From: Alphaproteobacteria bacterium
GTDB taxonomy: Bacteria; Pseudomonadota; Alphaproteobacteria; Caulobacterales; Caulobacteraceae
Reading direction: 5' to 3'
NCBI GenBank assembly: GCA_025359785.1
Contig: JANYET010000018.1
Coordinates: 1-42,107, forward strand
Length of the DNA stretch: 42,107 nt
Shown here: positions 36,557-42,107 of the stretch, one piece after another
Position numbering within the stretch: the stretch's first letter is position 1
Layout: each line of letters opens with the position of its first letter
Translations under genes and position numbers: made by a program
Notes under the pieces: generated by a model
Seen by the model: the letters and a program-made list of their open reading frames with translations, nothing else
Told to the model about the DNA's origin: nothing
Databases searched by the model: none

Positions 36557-36635
36557 GCGGAATCCTTGAATCAGCGCGACTATGTCCGACCCCGCCGGCG
36601 TCGGATAGTCGCCGCGCGGCGACCGATCGGATGCA
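36403..36635. repeat. 233-bp direct repeat, copy 1
   Basis: This holds the 5' end of the intact ATPase gene plus 79 bp upstream of its start codon. It matches 38735-38967 base for base except at 4 positions (about 98% identity), without gaps. The spacing between copies is 2332 bp. The 8-mer TGGCGGCC directly follows (36636-36643). Confidence 0.95.
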
Positions 36636-36832
36636 TGGCGGCCTTGATCTGCCGGACGGGCGCGCGCCCGGAAAGGAAGGGCGTCAGACCCGCTTTCGGG
36701 TTGGGTAACCCCTTTGCCCTATGCTGATTGCGTCCTGTAAAGGCGAACGTCTACAAGCTCGTGTTATCGCGAACAGCGTGGGCTGGTGACGCCACTTTCA
36801 CGGGTTCTGCATGCTGATGGAGGCGCTTCGTC

Positions 36833-38689
36833 ATGGCGATAGGTCGAACGATCATCGATAAGATGATGACCCGAGTCATCTATCGTGATGAATACAACAG
36901 CCTTGAGCTCCGCCGCTATTTCGAACGCACCGCCGGCCTCAAGGTCGGACTCTACACGCTGGGGGCTTTCGACCGTTGGCGACTGCCGCCAAACACCGTG
37001 GTCGGCCGCTATTCGTCGATCGCCAAATCGGCACGGCTGATCGACGCCAACCATCCGATCGACGCGCTCTCGACCCATCCCTATTTCTATCTGAAGGAAT
37101 TCGGCCTGTCGGCGACAGACCGCGCCAATGTCCAGGCCCAGGTCGTCGAGGACGATGTCTGGCTGGGGCACAATTGCACCGTCACGCCGGGCTGCCATGT
37201 CATCGGCCGCGGCTCGATCGTCGGCGCCGGTGCGGTGGTGATGAGCGACGTGCCGCGCTACGCGATCATGGCCGGCGCGCCCGCCAAGCTGGTGCGCTAT
37301 CGGTTCGCGCCCGACGTGATCGAGGCGGTCGAGGCCACCGAGTGGTGGCTGCTGGACAAGCCCGACCTGGAAGCGGCCTTGCGCCAAGCGCCGGGGTTTG
37401 CGTTCGCCCCGACCCGAGAAAACGCCAACCAGTTCCTGGCCGCGATCGGCAAGCCGGCGCTGCCGCCCTACGCCGCGCCGTCACGGGCTGTGGGCGCCAG
37501 CGCTGTAGCGGGCGGCGTCGCGGTGTCGGAGTCCGCCCTGACCGATCTGCTGCGGCGCGACGTTCCCGATTTCACCTCAGGAGACCTGACACGTCCGCTC
37601 ACGGATCTGAAGATCGACAGCTTCGGCCTGATCAACCTGCGTATCGGCATCGAGACCCTAATCGGCCGTCAGATCACCGATCGCGACTGGGGGTCGGTGA
37701 TGACGCTTTCGGACGTCGTGGCCCTAGCCCAGGGACAAGCGCCAGTGACGACCGCTGCGGCGCCGGCGATGGCGGCGATGGCGCCCGAGGTCGATGGCGC
37801 TGACGTGAGCCGCCCGACGGCCGAGCGCCGGATCCAGTACGTGAACATGCCGCAGATGGCCCTGAGCGGCCTCTCTGAACTCTGGACCTTCAAGGAGCTT
37901 GGCGACATGCACTGGTCGGTGCTGACGCGCGGGCTGCGCACGCCCTCCGCCGCCGTAGCCGACTCCGAGGGCGACCGGCTCTACGCGACCTTCACGCGGA
38001 TCTGCCTGTCCTCCGACCAGCCGCTGACCGACATCAAGGAGAACGACCGGCTGACCATGGACCTGGAGATGACCCGCTTCGGGGCGGGCATGTTCTTCAG
38101 TTCAGCCTCGATCGCCACCGCCAACGGCGCGATCCAGGCCAGCATCATGACCAGCTTCTCGAAGTTCGGCGAAGCCGGCGCCAACACCTCTCTGCTGAAG
38201 GGCCAGCCGGTCATCCCCGAAGGCTGCGAGATCGCCCCGCTCACGAGCCTGCCGAAGTTCGCTCAGGACTATCGGACGCAGCGGGCGAGCGATTTGCCAG
38301 CTCCGCTTTTCGAATTTGAGTATGCGATACTGCCGCCGCATGACATCAACGGCGTCGGACTGCTTTACTTTGCGGCCTATCCTCAGATCTTCGATCTCTG
38401 CGCCATGCAACGGTTCGGGCGCTCGATGTTCAGCGACTTCAGCACAACCTATCGCGACGTATACTACTTCGCCAATTGCGGCCCGGACGATACGCCGATC
38501 TTCCGCATCCACCGCTGTGAAGAAGGCCCTAGCGCCATCGAATTCGACGCGTCCTTGGTTCGGAAGAGCGACGGCAAGTTGATGGCTTTCACGACGACGG
38601 TGAAGCGGCGGATTCACAACGAGGTAAGGGCAGCCGGGTCGCTGAAGACGGTCTCGAAGGCTCCGACTACGGTCGGTCTGCGCGTATAA
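36833..38689 (+). CDS. Three-domain fusion: beta-helix acyltransferase, acyl carrier protein, LnmK/Pnap_2097-like double hotdog
   Basis: Residues about 1-175 are a left-handed beta-helix acyltransferase of the xenobiotic acetyltransferase type, with the likely catalytic His74 (DANHPIDALSTHPY), hexapeptides from DDVWLGHNCTV to GAGAVVMSDVP, and the closing MAGAPAKLVRYRF. Residues about 233-300 form a carrier-protein domain with DSFGLINLR, placing a phosphopantetheine on Ser263. After an Ala-rich linker, residues about 332-605 match LnmK/Pnap_2097 proteins (VNMPQMALSGLSELWTFKELGDMHW). LnmK is known to turn methylmalonyl-CoA into propionyl-carrier. GGAGG precedes the ATG. The gene is inside a duplicated segment. 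Loading, decarboxylation and transfer to an acceptor is an inferred role. Confidence 0.82.
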   Translation: MAIGRTIIDKMMTRVIYRDEYNSLELRRYFERTAGLKVGLYTLGAFDRWRLPPNTVVGRYSSIAKSARLIDANHPIDALSTHPYFYLKEFGLSATDRANVQAQVVEDDVWLGHNCTVTPGCHVIGRGSIVGAGAVVMSDVPRYAIMAGAPAKLVRYRFAPDVIEAVEATEWWLLDKPDLEAALRQAPGFAFAPTRENANQFLAAIGKPALPPYAAPSRAVGASAVAGGVAVSESALTDLLRRDVPDFTSGDLTRPLTDLKIDSFGLINLRIGIETLIGRQITDRDWGSVMTLSDVVALAQGQAPVTTAAAPAMAAMAPEVDGADVSRPTAERRIQYVNMPQMALSGLSELWTFKELGDMHWSVLTRGLRTPSAAVADSEGDRLYATFTRICLSSDQPLTDIKENDRLTMDLEMTRFGAGMFFSSASIATANGAIQASIMTSFSKFGEAGANTSLLKGQPVIPEGCEIAPLTSLPKFAQDYRTQRASDLPAPLFEFEYAILPPHDINGVGLLYFAAYPQIFDLCAMQRFGRSMFSDFSTTYRDVYYFANCGPDDTPIFRIHRCEEGPSAIEFDASLVRKSDGKLMAFTTTVKRRIHNEVRAAGSLKTVSKAPTTVGLRV

Positions 38690-38720
38690 GCTGACGCCGG
38701 GCGCGTTGCAGAACCTGGCG

Positions 38721-38888
38721 CTATCCCAGAGTGGCGGCCACCATGCGCAGCGTCGTGGTCTTGCCGGCGCCGTTGGGGCCCAAGAGGGCGTAGAGTTCGC
38801 CGGCGCGAACCCTCAGCGAGAGATTGTCCACCGCAAACTTGCCGCCGAAGGTCTTGGACAGGCCGGTAATGGCAAGCGCGTCAGTCAT
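38721..38888 (-). pseudogene. Truncated copy of the ABC ATPase (55 codons)
   Basis: The second repeat copy retains the start codon and the first 51 residues of the ATPase, through Walker A and LRMVA, then runs into unrelated DNA and stops after a few codons (ATLG). It lacks Walker B, signature and H-loop and cannot be an ATPase. It lies 85 bp downstream of the DMT transporter stop, which is probably where the intact gene once began. Confidence 0.85.
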
Positions 38889-38967
38889 GCGGAACCCTTG
38901 AATCAGCGCGACTATGTCCGACCCCGCCGGCGTCGGATAGTCGCCGCGCGGCGGCCGATCGGATGCA
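38735..38967. repeat. 233-bp direct repeat, copy 2
   Basis: Second copy of 36403-36635, in the same orientation. It ends 6 bp before the stop codon of the DMT transporter gene. At its left end TGGCGGCC (38732-38739) overlaps the repeat by 5 bp and matches the 8-mer that follows copy 1. Confidence 0.95.
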
Positions 38968-38973
38968 GCATAC

Positions 38974-39855
38974 CTAGCCCAGCGCCGTCATCACCACGCC
39001 TGCCGCGGCCATGACGCCACCGATGATTTGGCGCGGCGTCAACCGCTCCTTGAAGAGCCGGCGGCCGGCTGCGGCGGCGATCGGCCCCTCGATCACGCCC
39101 ACAGCCCGCACCTGCCCGGCCGGCGCAAGCGCCAGGGCGGAAAACCAGAAGGCGGAGGCGGCCGTGCCGAAGAACCCCGCGCCTAGCGAGGACCGCCACG
39201 ACGCGCCGACCGCCCGCAAGGCCGCCGGGCGGATCGCCGCCAGCAGCGCGACCATCACCAGCGATTGCAGGGCTTGCGCCAAACAAAGCGCCGCAATGGC
39301 CGAATAGATCGGATGCGCTGAATCGAAGGCGAGGCCAGCCTGACGATAGGCGTTCAGCGCCACGGCGAACGCCAGCCCCGAGGCGAGGCCGAAGAGCGAT
39401 CCCGCCATGGCGCCCGTCGCCTTCTCACGGCCGGGCCAGGCCAGGGCCAGCAACGCTGCCGTGGTCATCGCCAGGCCCGCCCACTGCACAACGCCAAGCC
39501 GGTCACCAAAGGCGAAATAACCCAGCAGCGCGCCCAACGGCAGCGACGACTGCTGCATGAAGGTCGCCACCGCGAAGCCAGAGTGGCGCATGGCCACCAG
39601 AAGAGCCGCCGTGGCGCCGACCTGGCTCACGGCCCCAACGGCCACGGCGATCAGAAATCGCGGTGAGGCATGCGGCGTCGCGGCCGGCGTGAGGGCCGCC
39701 ACGACAGCAAAGATGGCCAGCGAGAACGGCAGTCCGAACAGGAATCGGACCAGGGTCGCGCCCCACGGTCCGGCGTCGCCCACCAGCCCGCGCTGCAGCG
39801 CGTTGCGCGCCACCTGCAACGGCGCGGCCGCGGCCGTCATGAAGATCCAGAGCAT
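38974..39855 (-). CDS. EamA/DMT-family transporter
   Basis: The 293-residue protein has ten predicted membrane segments in two EamA-type halves (residues about 1-140 and 150-293). The second half ends [43 protein letters not shown], typical of drug/metabolite exporters. The substrate is unknown. It is followed on the same strand by the ATPase stump, suggesting that it once headed a DMT-ATPase-permease string. An alternative start is the Met at residue 6. Confidence 0.88.
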   Translation of the reverse strand: MLWIFMTAAAAPLQVARNALQRGLVGDAGPWGATLVRFLFGLPFSLAIFAVVAALTPAATPHASPRFLIAVAVGAVSQVGATAALLVAMRHSGFAVATFMQQSSLPLGALLGYFAFGDRLGVVQWAGLAMTTAALLALAWPGREKATGAMAGSLFGLASGLAFAVALNAYRQAGLAFDSAHPIYSAIAALCLAQALQSLVMVALLAAIRPAALRAVGASWRSSLGAGFFGTAASAFWFSALALAPAGQVRAVGVIEGPIAAAAGRRLFKERLTPRQIIGGVMAAAGVVMTALG

Positions 39856-39867
39856 GCCTTTAAATCC

Positions 39868-39995
39868 GTCATCCCGGCCAACGAAGCGGCAAAGCCGCGT
39901 AGGCCGAGCCGAGACCCAACCGAGCGCGCGAGCGCTGGCTGGACAGCCCGGTGATCATGGGTCCCGGACAAGCGCTGCGCGCTTTCCGGGATGAC
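39868..39995. repeat. Palindromic intergenic repeat element
   Basis: About 128 bp flanked by GTCATCCCGG (39868-39877) and CCGGGATGAC (39986-39995), with inner GACCCA and TGGGTCCC matching halves and a further small hairpin (AAGCGCTGCGCGCTT). The layout resembles the element at 6105-6204, so both probably belong to one dispersed family. It separates leuA from the downstream DMT gene and may act as a terminator or RNA-stability hairpin. Confidence 0.75.
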
Positions 39996-40009
39996 ACTAG
40001 GGTGGAAGA

Positions 40010-41575
40010 TCAGAATCCCGATGCGATCGCGCCGGGGTCGGTCTTTTCTTTGCGCGCCGTGAGGTTGTTGAGCGCGTTGATGTAGGCCTTTGCCGAGGCG
40101 GTCAGCGTGTCGGTGTCCGCCGCCTGCCCGGTCGCGATCCGGCCGTCCTCTTCGAGCCGCACCGAAACCTGGGCCTGGGCGTCGGTGCCCTCCGTCACCG
40201 CGTGCACCTGGAAGAGGCGCAGGATGGCTTCGTGCGGGGCGACCTTGTGGATGGCGTTGAACACCGCGTCGACCGGACCGTCGCCGGTGGCGTTGGCCGA
40301 CTTTTCCTCGCCGTCGATGGTGACGGTCAGGAAGGCTTCCTGCGGTCCCTCGGTGCCGGCGATGACCCGCAGGTTCTTGACCTGGATGCGGTCGGCGCCC
40401 GAGGCGAGCGCGTCATCCACCAGCGCCACGATGTCGTCGTCGAACACGTGCTTCTTCTTATCGGCCAGGTCCTTGAAGCGCTGGAAGGCCTCGTTGAGCG
40501 CGTTCTGGCCCAGCTCGTAGCCCAGCGTCCGCAGCTTCTCGCGGAAACCCGCGCGGCCGGCGTGCTTGCCCATGACCAGGTTGGACGCGCCCTGCCCGAC
40601 CGTCTCGGGGCTCATGATCTCGTAGGTGCCACGGTCCTTCAGCATGCCATCCTGGTGGATGCCGCTCTCGTGGGCGAAGGCGTTCTTGCCGACGATCGCC
40701 TTGTTGAACTGCACCGGGAAGCCGGTGATCGCCGAAACATAGCGGCTGGCCCGCGTGATGTGCTGGGTCTCGACGCCGGTGTGATAGGGCAGCGCGTCGC
40801 CGCGCACCTTCAGCGCCATGACGATCTCTTCCAGCGCGGCGTTGCCGGCCCGCTCGCCGATGCCATTGATCGCCACTTCCACCTGTCGCGCGCCGCCCTC
40901 GACTCCAGCTAGCGAATTGGCGACCGCCAGGCCCAGGTCGTTGTGGCAATGGGTGGACAGGATGATGCGGTCCGCGCCCTCGACGTTGTGCAGGATGTCG
41001 CGGAACATGTCGGCGTATTCGGTGGGATAGCTGTAGCCCACCGTGTCGGGCAGGTTGATCGTGCCGGCGCCGGCCTTGATCGCGGCTTCGACGCAACGGC
41101 AGAGGAAATCGTGCTCGGTGCGCGTGCCGTCCTCGGCCGACCATTCGACGTCGTCGGTATGGCTGCGCGCACGGGTGACCTGCCCGATCACCATCTCGTA
41201 AACCTCGTGCGGCTCCTTCATGAGCTTGTACTTCATGTGCACAGGCGAGGTGGACAGGAACGTATGGATGCGCTTTCGCTTGGCCGGCTTGATCGCCTCG
41301 GCGCAGCGGTCGATGTCCTTCGGCGAGGCGCGCGACAGCCCGCAGATCACCGAATTCTTGGCGCGGCGCGCGATCTCGTTGACGGCGGCGAAATCGCCTT
41401 CAGAGGCGATCGGGAAACCGGCCTCGATGACGTCGACGCCCATCTCGTCGAGCAGCGCCGCGACCTCGAGCTTTTCTTCATGGGTCATGGTGGCGCCGGG
41501 GCACTGCTCGCCGTCGCGCAAGGTCGTATCGAAGATAACGACGCGGTCCTTTTCGGACTTGGTCTGAGACGTCAT
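40010..41575 (-). CDS. leuA: 2-isopropylmalate synthase
   Basis: LeuA condenses acetyl-CoA with 2-oxoisovalerate, the first committed step of leucine synthesis. The 521-residue protein has FDTTLRDGEQCPGATMT (metal and substrate site), STHCHNDLGLAVANSLAGVEGGARQVEVAINGIGERAGN (HxH motif), and a C-terminal regulatory domain (about residues 390-521) that binds leucine for feedback inhibition. AAGGA lies 9 nt before the ATG. Upstream there is a leucine-rich leader ORF, suggesting transcription attenuation. Confidence 0.97.
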   Translation of the reverse strand: MTSQTKSEKDRVVIFDTTLRDGEQCPGATMTHEEKLEVAALLDEMGVDVIEAGFPIASEGDFAAVNEIARRAKNSVICGLSRASPKDIDRCAEAIKPAKRKRIHTFLSTSPVHMKYKLMKEPHEVYEMVIGQVTRARSHTDDVEWSAEDGTRTEHDFLCRCVEAAIKAGAGTINLPDTVGYSYPTEYADMFRDILHNVEGADRIILSTHCHNDLGLAVANSLAGVEGGARQVEVAINGIGERAGNAALEEIVMALKVRGDALPYHTGVETQHITRASRYVSAITGFPVQFNKAIVGKNAFAHESGIHQDGMLKDRGTYEIMSPETVGQGASNLVMGKHAGRAGFREKLRTLGYELGQNALNEAFQRFKDLADKKKHVFDDDIVALVDDALASGADRIQVKNLRVIAGTEGPQEAFLTVTIDGEEKSANATGDGPVDAVFNAIHKVAPHEAILRLFQVHAVTEGTDAQAQVSVRLEEDGRIATGQAADTDTLTASAKAYINALNNLTARKEKTDPGAIASGF

Positions 41576-41598
41576 GGGGGTAGTCCTTCTGATCGAGT

Positions 41599-41685
41599 GC
41601 GCCGGAGAGGCGCTTTAAAGGGTGCTTGCTTCTTTCCGTCTTCCCCCGAGTGCCCAGGCCATAAGGCCCAGCCGGCTCTCAGGGG
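41599..41685 (-). promoter_or_regulatory. Candidate leuA attenuator structures
   Basis: Downstream of the leader ORF on the minus strand, CCCCTGAG (41685-41678, spanning the leader stop) can pair with CTCGGGG (41650-41644), GGCC-TTAT-GGCC forms a small hairpin between them, and GCGCC-TCTCC-GGCGC (41613-41599) forms a stem nearer leuA. A further AGCCGG/CCGGCT pairing with the leader codons is possible. No clear U-run was seen, so the terminator stem is not fixed. Confidence 0.4.
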
Positions 41686-41792
41686 CGGATAAGCAGAAGG
41701 AGCGTTCCCAGAATCAGCGAGGCCACGGCAGAGGCATCGGAACCGGCTTGCGCCGTCCGTTCGATCGCGCAGATGGTCTGCCGCGTCGACAT
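41679..41792 (-). CDS. leuL: Leucine-rich leader peptide of leuA
   Basis: This 37-residue ORF precedes leuA by 103 bp. Its C-terminal end is SLILGTLLLLIRP: six Leu and two Ile in eleven residues just before the stop codon, which is the classic arrangement for a leucine attenuation peptide (ribosome stalling at Leu codons when leucyl-tRNA is short). The Leu codons are CTG, CTG, CTC, CTT, CTG, CTT. An ATG six codons upstream (41810) is also in frame. GAGG lies close to the 41792 ATG. It lies between a good promoter and several alternative stem-loops. The functional name is by analogy with enterobacterial leuL. Confidence 0.6.
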   Translation of the reverse strand: MSTRQTICAIERTAQAGSDASAVASLILGTLLLLIRP

Positions 41793-41871
41793 GTGCCTCA
41801 GTGTCCTCATCGTCGGCCGAAGCGTCGCTGACTTGGGTAAAGTCCGCGTTAACCGCGTGCCGGAAGTGAGC

Positions 41872-41900
41872 TTCTAGCGGAAACCGCTGCCTTAAATCAA
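41872..41900 (-). promoter_or_regulatory. leuA leader promoter
   Basis: On the minus strand TTGATT (41900-41895) and CTAGAA (41877-41872) are 17 bp apart; the -10 region reads GCTAGAAG, close to the Caulobacter housekeeping form GCTANAWC. Predicted RNA start is about 70 bp before the leader ATG. A dyad GTCAG-CAATA-CTGAC (41912-41926) lies immediately upstream and could be an operator or the end hairpin of the PPK2 gene. Confidence 0.6.
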
Positions 41901-41936
41901 GCGCGGACTAGGTCAGCAATACTGACGGATCTGTGC

Positions 41937-42107
41937 CTATTTTTCGGCCAGCAGCGCCTTGCGAACCTGCTGCAATTCCGCGAGCGCTTTGCCCTCGACC
42001 TTGGGATATTCGAGTGTGAGCCGCTCCATTGCGTCGCCGATCGCGGCCGCCACCACCAGCCGGGTGAACCACTTGTTGTCGGCCGGCACGACGAACCAGG
42101 GCGCTTC
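41937..42107 (-). CDS. Polyphosphate kinase 2 family protein, 3' end only
   Basis: The last 56 codons of a gene entering from the right edge read EAPWFVVPADNKWFTRLVV, then AIGDAMERLTLEYPKVEG and a charged helix, ending in TAG at 41937-41939. APWFVVPADxKWF is the highly conserved C-terminal motif of PPK2 kinases, which transfer phosphate between polyphosphate and nucleotides. The subclass (PPK2-I, II or III) cannot be told from this piece. Confidence 0.88.
   Translation of the reverse strand, partial: EAPWFVVPADNKWFTRLVVAAAIGDAMERLTLEYPKVEGKALAELQQVRKALLAEK

Noticed and set aside
36833..38689. The fusion gene as two or three separate genes
   Set aside because: The frame is continuous, the linkers are Ala-rich and lack internal ribosome sites, and no stop codons intervene.

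Overview
The window is GC-rich (roughly two-thirds G+C by eye) and almost fully coding. It looks like the chromosome of an alphaproteobacterium, most likely Caulobacteraceae (Caulobacter/Phenylobacterium-like). Supporting this are the mreB-mreC-mreD-mrdA-rodA block, a promoter before leuA that resembles the Caulobacter housekeeping consensus, a fused cysNC, and alphaproteobacterial-type palindromic intergenic repeats. The genus is an inference. No rRNA, tRNA, CRISPR array or recognisable transposase was seen.

Layout. (1) 1-12.6 kb is a surface-polysaccharide region: the 5' end of a sugar transferase, an rfbB-rfbD-rfbA operon for dTDP-rhamnose precursors (no rfbC here), an MFS transporter, cysD-cysNC for sulfate activation to APS/PAPS, a 2-oxoglutarate/Fe(II) oxygenase, a polysaccharide deacetylase, a family-4-type glycosyltransferase and galE. 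(2) 12.7-17.0 kb holds five same-strand genes (MFS, metallo-beta-lactamase hydrolase, MDR oxidoreductase, VOC protein, carboxymuconolactone-decarboxylase-like protein) that look catabolic. A 14-bp tandem repeat lies between the first two. (3) 17.1-20.3 kb holds a VapBC-type toxin-antitoxin pair with a probably leaderless promoter, an unrecognised protein and a frameshifted M61-type peptidase gene. (4) 20.4-27.4 kb holds an aminotransferase-amidase pair, a DUF423 protein, a Bcr/CflA-type efflux protein, an epoxide-hydrolase-like protein, a prolyl iminopeptidase and a secreted CHRD protein. (5) 27.4-33.2 kb is the elongasome operon. (6) 33.4-36.6 kb holds a ModE-type regulator and an ABC ATPase-permease pair. 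(7) 36.4-39.9 kb is an inserted cassette. (8) 40-42.1 kb holds leuA with a leucine-rich leader ORF and the 3' end of a PPK2 gene.

The strongest novelty candidate is the cassette at 36.4-39.0 kb. A single 618-residue protein joins a left-handed beta-helix acyltransferase, an acyl-carrier-protein domain and an LnmK/Pnap_2097-type double-hotdog domain. It sits between two 233-bp direct repeats that differ at 4 positions. Each repeat is the 5' end of the neighbouring ABC-ATPase gene plus its upstream DNA. The geometry matches single-crossover integration of a circle into an ancestral DMT-transporter/ATPase/permease gene string, leaving one intact ATPase and one 55-codon stump. The protein could be a one-polypeptide machine that loads an acyl group on its own carrier domain, perhaps decarboxylates it, and passes it to a surface or secondary-metabolite acceptor; that role is inference.

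Other signals worth following are the leuA leader peptide, the vapBC promoter/operator, the two loci of 14-bp repeats, the two palindromic intergenic elements, and the NylA-like amidase paired with a class-III aminotransferase.
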